From Actinoplanes sp. L3-i22 (lineage in GTDB: Bacteria; Actinomycetota; Actinomycetes; Mycobacteriales; Micromonosporaceae): a DNA stretch of 64,000 nt. Positions within the stretch are counted from its first letter, which is position 1. Every line of letters begins with the position of its first letter. Positions 52,223-60,377 of this stretch are shown here, in pieces. The notes beneath the pieces were generated by a model. That model did no database searches and was not told the origin of the DNA. It saw nothing but the letters and a program-made list of their open reading frames with translations. The stretch is taken from positions 9,122,501 through 9,186,500 of the forward strand of contig NZ_AP024745.1 in NCBI RefSeq assembly GCF_019704555.1. The letters run 5' to 3'. The position numbers and the translations under genes were made by a program.

Positions 52223-53721
52223 CGGACCCCGGCGGCGGTGGCGTCGATCAGGGTGTGGTGGGCGCCCGCGCCGATCGCGGCGTAGACGGCGGGCCGGGCG
52301 GCGCGCAGGTAGAGCGCCCAGAGCATGCCCAGCACGGCGGTGGCGCCGAACGCGGCCGGGAAGATCCACCGCCAGGGTGAGGACGCGTCCACGCCGAGGA
52401 GCACGTGGAACTGCTGCAGGGTGATCACCAGGATCCAGCCGAGCGCGGCGCTGGCCAGGGCCGGGGCGAGCAGTCCGCGGGCGGCGCCGACGGTGGCACG
52501 GTTGGCGGGGCGCAGGAAGTAGCCGGCGACCGCGACCGAGGTGATCAGCATGAGCACGAGCACGCCGAGACCGCCGGTGACGGTGATCCAGAAGAACAGG
52601 TTGATCATCGGGTCCCAGCCGGCGTACGCGTAGACGGCGAGCACCGCGCAGGCCAGCACGCTCTGGGTGATCGACGCGATCTGCGGGGACCGGCTGCGCA
52701 CGCTGGTGCGGGCCAGGGCGCGGGGCAGCACGCCCTCGCGGCCGAGGGCGAAGAAGTAGCGGGCGGCCGTGTTGTGGAACGACAGCAGCGCCGCGAACAG
52801 GCTGGTGATGAAGAGCAGATGCCCGGCGATGAGCAAAGACGAGGGTACGTACGGCGCGGCCAGGTCGAAGATCAGTTCGGTGCCGTGCTCGGTGGCGGCG
52901 GCCACGATGGCGCCGGGGCCGACCGCGACGGTCATGGCGAGCGCGCACAGGCTGTAGAGGACACCGATGACGGCGAGCGCGATGTAGGTGGCCCGGGCCA
53001 CCGTCCGTTGCGGATCCTTGGACTCCTCGGAGAACACCGCGGTGCCCTCGAAGCCGACGAACCCGGTGATCGCGGTGACCAGCACCGCGCCGATCCCGGC
53101 GGTGAACAGCTGGGACGGGGCGATCGCGGTGAGGTCGAGGTGGCCGCCGGCCGGGTGCGTGACGTGCACGGCGGCGAGCACGAGCGCGACGGCGATCTCG
53201 CCGATCAGCAGGGTGGCCAGGACCCGGCCGTTGAGGTCGACGCGGCGTACGCCGAGCAGCGCGACCACCGCCCACCCGGCCAGCGCCCACAGCCACCAGG
53301 GCGCCGACCAGCCGAAGTGCGCGTCGACGAAGTCGGCGCTGACCTTGCCGAAGCCGCCGTAGAGGCCGATCTGCATGGCGTTGTAGGCGAGCACGGCCAC
53401 CGCGGACGCGCCGACGCCGGGCACCCGGCCCAGCCCGTGGGTGACGTAGGTGTAGAACGCGCCGGAGTTGACCACCTGGCGTGACATCGCGACGTAGCCG
53501 ACCGAGAAGACCGCGAGCACCAGCGCGACGAACAGGTAGCCGATCGGGATGCCGATGACGCCGGTGACCGCCCAGCCGGTGGTGGCGCCGCCGGCGATGA
53601 CGGTCAGCGGTGCGGCGGCGGCCATCACGATGCAGACCACCGGCCACACGCCGAGGCGGCCGGCGGCGAGGGCCTGCTCGATGGTGTTGCGTGTGCGGGG
53701 CGGGGTGGGGTGGTGGGACAT
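52219..53721 (-). CDS. APC family amino acid permease
   Basis: A 500-residue integral membrane protein with about 12 hydrophobic segments. It carries the APC N-terminal pattern (AAAAPLTVIAGGATTGWAVTG), YVTHGLG, and GFVGFEGTAVFSEESKDPQRTV, the conserved APC loop. It imports or exchanges amino acids or polyamines at the cell membrane. Its stop overlaps the GNAT start, so the two form one unit. The start is preceded by a weak ribosome site. Confidence 0.9.
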   Translation of the reverse strand: MSHHPTPPRTRNTIEQALAAGRLGVWPVVCIVMAAAAPLTVIAGGATTGWAVTGVIGIPIGYLFVALVLAVFSVGYVAMSRQVVNSGAFYTYVTHGLGRVPGVGASAVAVLAYNAMQIGLYGGFGKVSADFVDAHFGWSAPWWLWALAGWAVVALLGVRRVDLNGRVLATLLIGEIAVALVLAAVHVTHPAGGHLDLTAIAPSQLFTAGIGAVLVTAITGFVGFEGTAVFSEESKDPQRTVARATYIALAVIGVLYSLCALAMTVAVGPGAIVAAATEHGTELIFDLAAPYVPSSLLIAGHLLFITSLFAALLSFHNTAARYFFALGREGVLPRALARTSVRSRSPQIASITQSVLACAVLAVYAYAGWDPMINLFFWITVTGGLGVLVLMLITSVAVAGYFLRPANRATVGAARGLLAPALASAALGWILVITLQQFHVLLGVDASSPWRWIFPAAFGATAVLGMLWALYLRAARPAVYAAIGAGAHHTLIDATAAGVR

Positions 53722-53732
53722 TAGAGCACTCC

Positions 53733-54452
53733 TTAGGAACTGATCGCGATGGTGTTGCCGACGAGCCGGTCGAGGTGGCGCAGCAGGGTGGGGATCGGTG
53801 GCCGGATGCGGCGGCTGTCGTGCCCGAGGCGCTGGATGACGTGCGCGGGACTGCTGAACACCCGGCGATAGACGCCGGTGGACAGGCAGAGCCCGGCCAG
53901 CACCTGATCGAACGCGTCGAACTCGTAGCCGCGTTCGGCCACCGTGTTCAGCCGGGCGCAGGTCCAGTAGGCCTTGTTGTTGTCGGTCGGCGCGTAGCCG
54001 CTGCGGGGCGGGCCGAACAGCCGCTTGCGGGGCACCTCGACGAGGTCACCGGAGCGGACCAGCCGGCAGGCGACCTGGTCGTAGGCGTAGAACTGGGCGG
54101 ACGTGTACGCCGGGCGGGTGGACAGGTACCGCAACCAGTCGGGCACCGGCGCCGGGTCGGGCTGGCTGAGGATCTCGGTGAGAACCGTGTGGGCGAGCGC
54201 GTCCGGCGGCGGACGCCGGCCGGTGACCACCAGGATGTCACCGTCGACGGTCAGATGGTTGGTGACCGCGAGCTCGGCCAGCAGGGCGCAGGCGAGTCCG
54301 ATCGAGATGAGGTCCTGGTCGACGCGGAGTTTGGGCCCGTCGTGCGCCAGCCGGAACAGATCGTCGGCGAACAGCGGCCACCGGCTGGTTCCGAGGGTGT
54401 GCGGGTGGTTGTCGTCTGTGGATCCAAACATGTCCCCGTCTTTCGTCGTCAT
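53733..54452 (-). CDS. GPP34 (GOLPH3-like) family phosphoprotein
   Basis: About 239 residues from ATG 54452 (54431 is also possible). The GPP34 pattern is LFADDLFRLAHD, LISIGLACALLAELAV, then VTNHLTVDGDILVVT and long helices with RLVRSGDLVEVPRKRLFG. In actinobacteria these proteins are common and may bind phosphoinositides or act in membrane/lantipeptide-related functions, but the role is unknown. It lies 11 bp before the permease start on the same strand. Confidence 0.8.
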   Translation of the reverse strand: MTTKDGDMFGSTDDNHPHTLGTSRWPLFADDLFRLAHDGPKLRVDQDLISIGLACALLAELAVTNHLTVDGDILVVTGRRPPPDALAHTVLTEILSQPDPAPVPDWLRYLSTRPAYTSAQFYAYDQVACRLVRSGDLVEVPRKRLFGPPRSGYAPTDNNKAYWTCARLNTVAERGYEFDAFDQVLAGLCLSTGVYRRVFSSPAHVIQRLGHDSRRIRPPIPTLLRHLDRLVGNTIAISS

Positions 54453-54603
54453 CGATACGGAGGGGTGACGCGCGACTACCTTACGCACGACAATTTGCGC
54501 ACGACAAGGTGAACGACCGCGAATGGCTGAATGCGACGCCGACCCGGCCCGCCCCCGGGTGACCTGCTCGGCGGTCGACGGCTGGTCGAGTACGGTCGCA
54601 GCC

Positions 54604-56652
54604 GTGCCGGTCTCCGAAACCTCCCGCAACGCGCTGATCACCCGGCTGCACGGGCTGACCGAGCCGGAACTGGCCGAGCTCGCGGCGATGCGGCGCGATC
54701 TCACCATGGAACCGCTGCCGCCCACGCTCACCCGGCTCGCCGTACGGATGCTGGAGCCGGAGTCGCTGCGGATCGCGTGCTCGCAGGTGTCGCGGGCCGA
54801 CCTGCAGGTGGCGGAGGCCGCCGCGGCGCTGGGCGACGGGTGGACGCTGCCGCGGCTCAGCGCGCTGATCGGTGTCGCGGGCGAGGACGCCGCGCTGCGG
54901 GCCTCGCTCGCCCGACTGTCCGGGCTCGGCCTGATCTGGCCGCTCGACGGTGGCTTCGCCGCCGATCATCTCGAGGACATGTGGCCGCAGCCGCTCGATC
55001 TGGGCCCGCGCGCGGCGCAGCTGTTCAACGAGCTGACCGTGCCGCACCTGCGCAAACTGGCCGAACAGTTCGGGGTGCCGGCCGGCCGGCTCAAGCCGGA
55101 CGCGGTGGCCGCGATCGCCGGCTGGCTGTCCGATCCGGACAACGTGCGGGCGCTGGCGGACCGGGCCGCCCCGGCGGATCGTCGCCGGCTGGCCGAGGAG
55201 GCGGTGCGGACCGGGGTGGCCGTGGTCGGCATGTTCGTGCTCGGCGACGTGGTCCGGGATCTGCCGTGGGCGGTGGACAACGGGCTGCTGGTCGCGGCCG
55301 GCTGGGGTGGCGGCGGGCGGATGCCGCGGGAGGTGGCGCTGGCGCTGCGCGGCGTGGACTACCGGGCGCCGTTCGACGTGGAGCCACCCGAGCTGCAGGC
55401 CACCGCGGTGGATGCCGGGGCCGCCGAACGGGACGCGGCGGCCGCGGCCGGGCAGGTGCTGGCGGCGGTCGGCCGGGCGCCGGTCAACCTGCTCAAGAGT
55501 GGTGGGCTGGGCATCCGGGAGCTGCGCCGGCTGAGCAAGGAGTCCGGGCAGGGCGAGGACCTGACCCGCCTCGTCGTCGAGGTGGCCACCGCGGGCGGAC
55601 TGATCTCGATCGACGACGACGGCCTCACCGTGGCCGGGCACTATGCCGAGTTCACCGCGCTGGAGCCGGGCAAGCAACTGATCGACCTGATCGCGGAGTG
55701 GCTGGAGATGCCGGCCTGCCCGCTGGCGCCCGGCAGCGCCGACGAACGCGCCCTAGCCTGGGACGAGGAGCAGGAGATCATGCTGACCAGGCTGCGGGCC
55801 GGCCTGCTGCGCACGATCGACCGGCTGGCTCCGGCGGGGCGGGCGATCACCGCGGACGCGCTGGCCGCCCGCTTCGACTGGCTGCATCCGGTGGTCGCGG
55901 AGGACAGCGGCGCCGACTTCGGCCGGTTCGCGGCCGGCATCTGGCGCGAGGCGCACGCGCTGGGCCTGCTCGCGCAGGGGACGCCGACCGCGCTCTGCCG
56001 TCACCTGCTGGCGGAACGGGCGCCGGAGGCGATCGCCGCCGCGGCCGCGATGGCGCCCGCCGCCCGGTCGAGCGTCGTGCTGCAGAACGACCTGACCGCG
56101 GTGGTCACCGGCACCCCATCGGCAGCGCTGCTGGCGCTGCTCGACGGGGTGGCCGATCCGGAGTCGCGCAGCGGCGCCTGGACGTGGCGGTTCTCGGCGG
56201 GCAGTGTGCGGCGCGCGTTCGACGAGGGCGCCGAGGCGGGTGCGTTGCTCGAACGGCTGCGGGCGGTGGCCGAGGGCGGCCGGCTGCCGCAGGCGCTGGA
56301 CTACCTGATCGAGGACGTCGGGCGGCGGCACGGGCGGATCCGGGTGCAGCCGGCCGGGTGCTGCCTGTGCGGCGACGACGAGGCGCTGCTGACCGAGATC
56401 CTGCACACCCGCTCGCTCGCGGCGTTGCAGCTGGTCCGGCTGGCGCCGACCGTGCTGGCCAGCGCCAAGCCGGAGAAGGAGACGCTCGCCGCGCTGCGGG
56501 CGGCCGGGTTCGCGCCGGCCGGCAACGCGACGATCGAGCGGCTCCCGCGGCACCGGGAGCCGGAACTGATCGACGAACCGGAGTGGGACGAGCCGGAGAT
56601 CCGGCTGGCCGCGCCGGCCGATTTCGCGGCGCGGCTGGTCAGCGGCGCCTGA
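54604..56652 (+). CDS. Helicase-associated (XPB N-terminal-like) protein without helicase
   Basis: About 682 residues from GTG 54604; an ATG 27 codons earlier is possible but adds a poor segment. The Helicase_C_3/XPB-Ssl2 N-terminal pattern is seen (LHGLTEPELAELAAMRRDL, then repeated helical ARM-like units, and a C-terminal IRVQPAGCCLCGDDEALLTEIL). No Walker motifs follow, so it lacks the ATPase. Homologs in actinobacteria usually sit near XPB helicase. Its role may be DNA repair or transcription related. It is convergent with the DUF5995 gene, overlapping by 14 bp. Confidence 0.75.
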   Translation: MPVSETSRNALITRLHGLTEPELAELAAMRRDLTMEPLPPTLTRLAVRMLEPESLRIACSQVSRADLQVAEAAAALGDGWTLPRLSALIGVAGEDAALRASLARLSGLGLIWPLDGGFAADHLEDMWPQPLDLGPRAAQLFNELTVPHLRKLAEQFGVPAGRLKPDAVAAIAGWLSDPDNVRALADRAAPADRRRLAEEAVRTGVAVVGMFVLGDVVRDLPWAVDNGLLVAAGWGGGGRMPREVALALRGVDYRAPFDVEPPELQATAVDAGAAERDAAAAAGQVLAAVGRAPVNLLKSGGLGIRELRRLSKESGQGEDLTRLVVEVATAGGLISIDDDGLTVAGHYAEFTALEPGKQLIDLIAEWLEMPACPLAPGSADERALAWDEEQEIMLTRLRAGLLRTIDRLAPAGRAITADALAARFDWLHPVVAEDSGADFGRFAAGIWREAHALGLLAQGTPTALCRHLLAERAPEAIAAAAAMAPAARSSVVLQNDLTAVVTGTPSAALLALLDGVADPESRSGAWTWRFSAGSVRRAFDEGAEAGALLERLRAVAEGGRLPQALDYLIEDVGRRHGRIRVQPAGCCLCGDDEALLTEILHTRSLAALQLVRLAPTVLASAKPEKETLAALRAAGFAPAGNATIERLPRHREPELIDEPEWDEPEIRLAAPADFAARLVSGA

Positions 56653-57532
56653 ACAGCCGCTTGCCCCACGCCGTGGCGGTCAGCCAGACGGCTTTGAGCA
56701 GGGTGGTGCCGGTCAGCAGGGTCTCGCCGGCGCAGGCGGAGGCCCGGTCCAGCACCAGCAGGGCCTGGGCCAGGTCGGCCGGCTTGTCCCGCAGGTGCCA
56801 CAGGACCTCGGCCTGTTCCCAGGCCAGCGCGCGGGTGGTGCGGACCAGGATGCGCTGGCTCCAGTCGTCCAGGTCGCCGACGCAGCGGTCGATCTCCAGC
56901 TGCCAGGCCGTGGCGAAGCGGCGCCGCAGCGGCGGGATCTCCCGGTAGAAGATCTTGTTGACCAGCAGGTAGTCCGGGTGCTGGGGGCCGTCGCCGGGAT
57001 AGCCGCGGCGCTGCCAGGTGGCGACGACGGCCAGGGCCAGGTCGTGGTTGATGTGGGCGTTGACGCCCAGGACCGCGGCGTCCATCAACGTCACCGAGTC
57101 GTCCTGGGCCCGGCGGAACAGGACCTCCCAGGCGTCGGCCGGATTCGCGCCGGCCACGCCCCAGGCGCCGAGCGCCTCGAAATAGAGGCGGGCGAATTCG
57201 ACGTCGAGGGTTTCCAGCCAATCCGGGTCGGTGACGTCCGGGCCGTCGAGGCTCGCGGCAACCTCTTCGGTGATGGTCAGATAGAGGGTGTTGAACGCGG
57301 CGACACGATTGGTGCCGGGCGACGGCGGCAGAGAATCAAGAATTTTCTGTACGGCCTTGAGCCGCTGGATGACCCCGGCGATGTCGCCGGGTGGGGTCGC
57401 CACCGTGGCCAGCATTTCCTGCTGGGCCGGTGACCAGTCGTGGGCCTGGACGGTGACCGCACGGGCCAGGCGGTCGCGACCCTCGGCCAACCGCACGGCG
57501 CTGGTCTGCGCCTGTACTCGATCGAAGTTCAC
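56639..57532 (-). CDS. DUF5995 family protein
   Basis: A 297-residue, mainly helical protein with the DUF5995 hallmark VNAHINHDLALAVVATWQ and a nearby DWSPAQQEML and FARLYFEALGAWG pattern. The histidines of NAHINHD suggest a metal or haem site as in HD-like folds, but no function is known. It is transcribed alone, convergent with the XPB-like gene. Confidence 0.8.
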   Translation of the reverse strand: MNFDRVQAQTSAVRLAEGRDRLARAVTVQAHDWSPAQQEMLATVATPPGDIAGVIQRLKAVQKILDSLPPSPGTNRVAAFNTLYLTITEEVAASLDGPDVTDPDWLETLDVEFARLYFEALGAWGVAGANPADAWEVLFRRAQDDSVTLMDAAVLGVNAHINHDLALAVVATWQRRGYPGDGPQHPDYLLVNKIFYREIPPLRRRFATAWQLEIDRCVGDLDDWSQRILVRTTRALAWEQAEVLWHLRDKPADLAQALLVLDRASACAGETLLTGTTLLKAVWLTATAWGKRLFRRR

Positions 57533-57802
57533 GGTCTACATGGTGGCGCGTCCGCGCCGTACGGGAAACGTAGTTTTTCTGTCCGATGACAGACGTATCA
57601 GCCCGCGTTTCCGGAATTCCCGATAATTGACGCACTTACCGGATCCGGCGAATGTCCATCCACCGTTGCGACGTTTCAAGATACGTTCGGGCGATGCGGA
57701 CAAAGATCTTCGTACCGACCTCGTTTTGTTCAGTGCCCTTGCATATCGGGGCGTGCCAGTGTTGGCACGGCTGAAGATGGTTTGTCGGAACGGAGCTTGG
57801 CA

Positions 57803-58174
57803 GTGAATATCGAGACAGCGCTCAAAGAGGCGATGACCATCGAAGGCGCGATCGGCGTCGCCCTGGTCGACTACACCAGCGGCCTGACCCTGGGCGTGCT
57901 CGGCGGTGGGCAGATCATGGACATGAACATCGCGGCGGCGGGCAACACCGACGTGATCCGGGCCAAGGTTCGCACGTTGAACATGCTCGGCCTGCAGGAC
58001 GGCATCGAGGACATCCTGATCACCCTCGACTCGCAGTACCACCTGATCCGGCTGCTGCAGAACAAGCGCAACGGCGACGCGTTCTTCCTCTACCTGGCCC
58101 TGCAGAAGGACCGCGCCAACCTGGGTCTGGCCCGGCACCAGCTCCGCAAGATCGAGGCGGATCTGGACGTATGA
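57803..58174 (+). CDS. Roadblock/LC7 domain protein
   Basis: A 123-residue roadblock/LC7 protein, GTG 57803, GGAG 7 nt upstream. The pattern MTIEGAIGVALVDYTSGLTLG, then RTLNMLGLQDGIEDILITLDSQYHLIRLL, matches roadblock dimers that regulate small GTPases (MglB-type). Stop overlaps the next start (ATGA), so two roadblock paralogues are made together and probably pair. No GTPase or histidine kinase gene is next to them here. Confidence 0.85.
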   Translation: MNIETALKEAMTIEGAIGVALVDYTSGLTLGVLGGGQIMDMNIAAAGNTDVIRAKVRTLNMLGLQDGIEDILITLDSQYHLIRLLQNKRNGDAFFLYLALQKDRANLGLARHQLRKIEADLDV

Positions 58175-58566
58175 CCACGATCGAGGACCAGCACGTCCTG
58201 GCCGAGCTCGCCTCCCTGCGGGTGCAGGTGCCGGGCGTGCTCGGGTGCGTGGTGGCGGGTGTGGACGGGCTGCTCATGCTCTACGACACCAATACCGGGA
58301 CGGAGCCGCACGACGTGGCGGCGCTGGCGGCGGGTGCGCACGGCATCAGCCGGACCGCCGGTGCCGTCCTCGGGCAGGGTGGGTTCTCCGATGTGACGAT
58401 CCACAACCAGAACGGTTACCTCACGGTCTACGCGGTCGGTGAGCTCGCGCTCCTGGTCGTGATCGGGGACGGGCAGCTCAACATCGCCCGCCTGCACCTG
58501 GAGGCGCGGCCGGTCACCAACCGGCTGGCCGAGAAGCTGCAGATCAGGCCCGCGCACCACATGTAG
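58171..58566 (+). CDS. Roadblock/LC7 domain protein (paralogue)
   Basis: A 131-residue roadblock protein coupled to the one before it. The pattern LRVQVPGVLGCVVAGVDGLLML, AALAAGAHGISRTAGAVL and LTVYAVGELALLVVIGDGQLNIARL shows the fold. The end (RLAEKLQIRPAHHM) is basic. Sequence differs from its neighbour, so they are probably heterodimer partners. Confidence 0.85.
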   Translation: MTTIEDQHVLAELASLRVQVPGVLGCVVAGVDGLLMLYDTNTGTEPHDVAALAAGAHGISRTAGAVLGQGGFSDVTIHNQNGYLTVYAVGELALLVVIGDGQLNIARLHLEARPVTNRLAEKLQIRPAHHM

Positions 58567-58585
58567 GGGCTGTTCGGATTCTTCC

Positions 58586-58615
58586 CGGGGCACGCGACGT
58601 TCGTCGCGTGCCCCG
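58586..58615 (+). terminator. Strong hairpin after the roadblock pair
   Basis: CGGGGCACGCGACG (58586-58599) pairs with CGTCGCGTGCCCCG (58602-58615), a 14-bp near-perfect stem, 19 nt after the stop, followed by TTTCC. Confidence 0.8.
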
Positions 58616-58697
58616 TTTCCGTGTGCGACGGCAGGACGGGGCTCCGCCCGTACGGGAAACCGGTCTTGATCTTGATGGGTCTGCCGTGTTTCATACT

Positions 58698-58716
58698 TTT
58701 AAGGTTATTTAAGGTT
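58698..58716 (+). promoter_or_regulatory. Direct repeat TTTAAGGTT before the chitinase gene
   Basis: Two copies of TTTAAGGTT (58698-58706 and 58708-58716) are spaced at 10 bp in an AT-rich patch about 150 bp before the chitinase start. Direct repeats regulate many actinobacterial chitinase genes, though this sequence is not the known one. Confidence 0.45.
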
Positions 58717-58862
58717 GCGCTCAGCAGCGGCCGTGAGCTGCGCAAACAGGGGATCGCACCGGGCCCGTCGTGATTGACGCATTCATCGACGCGGGCGTAA
58801 TTGTTAACCGCCTTACCAATCCCGGCCAGGCTCCCCCACCACGGCAAGGGAGATCCCCCCTC

Positions 58863-60266
58863 GTGAAACGCTCCCGCATCCTCGCCATCCTGACCTCCAC
58901 AGTGGTCGTCGGCACGCTCGGCGTCCTCGGCATCACCAGCGCGTCCGCGGCCAGCGCCGGCACCGTCAAAAGCTCGCTCAACGGCAAGTGCCTGGACGTC
59001 ACCGACGGCTCGACCGCCAACGGCAACCTCCCACAGCTGTGGGACTGCACCGCCGGCAGCAGCAACCAGCTCTGGACGTTCGCCGACAACGGCTCGGTCC
59101 AGGGCAAGGGCAAGTGCCTCGACGTCGCGAACAACGCGACCACCGACGGCGCCGCCGTGCACCTCTGGGACTGCTTCGACACCGTGGCCAGCCAGAAGTG
59201 GACGCTCAGCAGCGCCGGCGACCTGGTGAACACCGCGTCCGGCAAGTGCCTGGACGTCAAGGAGAAGAACACCGCCAACGGCGCCAAGCTGCAGATCTGG
59301 TCGTGCACCGGCACGTCCAACCAGAAGTGGACCTTCGGCGGAACCTCTGGGGGTGGGTCGACCACTCCGCCCCCGAGCACCGGCGGGCCCGGTATCAAAG
59401 CCGTCGCGCCCTACTACTACACCGGCTGGGGCAACCCGCCGAACCTGAGCACGGTCACCAGCACGACCGGCGTCAAGTGGTTCACCATGGCGTTCATGCT
59501 CAACAGCGGCAACTGCGACCCCAAGTGGGACGGCTCGCGGGCGCTGACCGGCGGCGCGGACCAGACCGCGATCAACACCATCCGGGCCAACGGCGGCGAC
59601 GTGGTGATCTCCTTCGGCGGTGCTGCCGGGCCGTGGCTGGAGCACACCTGCACCAGCGCGAGCGCGCTGGCCGCGGCGTACCAGAAGGTGATCAACGCCT
59701 ACTCGCTCAAGGCGATCGACATCGACATCGAGGGCACGCCGTACAACACCCCCGCCGACCAGCAGAAGACGGTCGACGCACTGAAGATCATCAAGACCAA
59801 CAACCCCGGCATCACCACGTACGTCACGCTGGGCAGCGGCACCGGCGGACCGGACGCCTCGCTGATCAACCGGGCGGCCGGCGCGGGCCTGGTCGTCGAC
59901 GGCTGGGGCATCATGACCTTCGACTGGGGCAACACCACCGGCAACCAGGGCCAGCTCACCATCCAGGCCGCTGACGGCCTGAAGAACAAACTGAAGACGG
60001 CGTACGGGTGGTCCGACGCCGACGCCTACAAGCACGTGGGCATCTCGTCCATGAACGGGATCACCGACGAGCACGCGACGGTGACGCTCGCCGACATGCA
60101 GGCGATCACGGCGTACGCGCAGCAGCACACGATCGCGCGGCTGACGTTCTGGTCGCTGAACCGGGATCGGCAGTGCCCGGGCGCGTACCCGAACGACGAC
60201 ACGTGCAGTGGGGTGTCGCAGTCCGCGTACCAGTTCACCAAGATCATCGGCGCCTACAAGGGCTGA
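58863..60266 (+). CDS. Secreted chitinase: ricin-B/CBM13 lectin + GH18
   Basis: A 467-residue secreted enzyme, GTG 58863, AAGGGAG about 8-10 nt upstream. The signal peptide is about 1-30 (KRSRILAILTSTVVVGTLG, ending ASA). Residues about 34-155 are a CBM13 beta-trefoil with three LDV/QIW-type repeats (NGKCLDVTDG, KGKCLDVANN, SGKCLDVKEK). A Pro/Ser linker (GGGSTTPPPSTGG) leads to a GH18 catalytic domain (about 178-467), with the catalytic region KAIDIDIEG (DxDxE) and GWGIMTFDWGN. It binds sugar polymer and cuts chitin outside the cell. Confidence 0.88.
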   Translation: MKRSRILAILTSTVVVGTLGVLGITSASAASAGTVKSSLNGKCLDVTDGSTANGNLPQLWDCTAGSSNQLWTFADNGSVQGKGKCLDVANNATTDGAAVHLWDCFDTVASQKWTLSSAGDLVNTASGKCLDVKEKNTANGAKLQIWSCTGTSNQKWTFGGTSGGGSTTPPPSTGGPGIKAVAPYYYTGWGNPPNLSTVTSTTGVKWFTMAFMLNSGNCDPKWDGSRALTGGADQTAINTIRANGGDVVISFGGAAGPWLEHTCTSASALAAAYQKVINAYSLKAIDIDIEGTPYNTPADQQKTVDALKIIKTNNPGITTYVTLGSGTGGPDASLINRAAGAGLVVDGWGIMTFDWGNTTGNQGQLTIQAADGLKNKLKTAYGWSDADAYKHVGISSMNGITDEHATVTLADMQAITAYAQQHTIARLTFWSLNRDRQCPGAYPNDDTCSGVSQSAYQFTKIIGAYKG

Positions 60267-60278
60267 TTCGGCAGTGCC

Positions 60279-60320
60279 GCGACGCCGGGGGATTCGGGGC
60301 CCCCGGCGTCGCGTTTTCAT
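60279..60320 (+). terminator. Perfect 13-bp hairpin with T-run after the chitinase
   Basis: GCGACGCCGGGGG (60279-60291) pairs with CCCCCGGCGTCGC (60300-60312), followed by GTTTTCAT, 13 nt after the stop. It may also serve the convergent metalloprotease gene. Confidence 0.85.
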
Positions 60321-60372
60321 CCGGCGTCGCGCTTCATTCCGGCGTCGCGTTTCGCCCGGCGTCGGGTTTCGC
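60303..60372. repeat. Four tandem 17-18 bp repeats overlapping the terminator arm
   Basis: Copies at 60303, 60321, 60339 and 60356 share CCGGCGTCG-CG/GG-TTTC. The first copy is the right arm of the chitinase terminator, suggesting it was duplicated. They lie between two convergent genes and end 5 bp before the metalloprotease stop. Confidence 0.7.
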
Positions 60373-60377
60373 CCAGC

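Noticed and set aside
54531..56948. 805-aa open frame overlapping the XPB-like gene
   Set aside because: Almost all Gly/Ala/Arg, a +1 frame shadow; the XPB-like frame has domain patterns.
58428..60320. 630-aa open frame on the minus strand
   Set aside because: Antisense to the chitinase and roadblock genes, both clearly coding.
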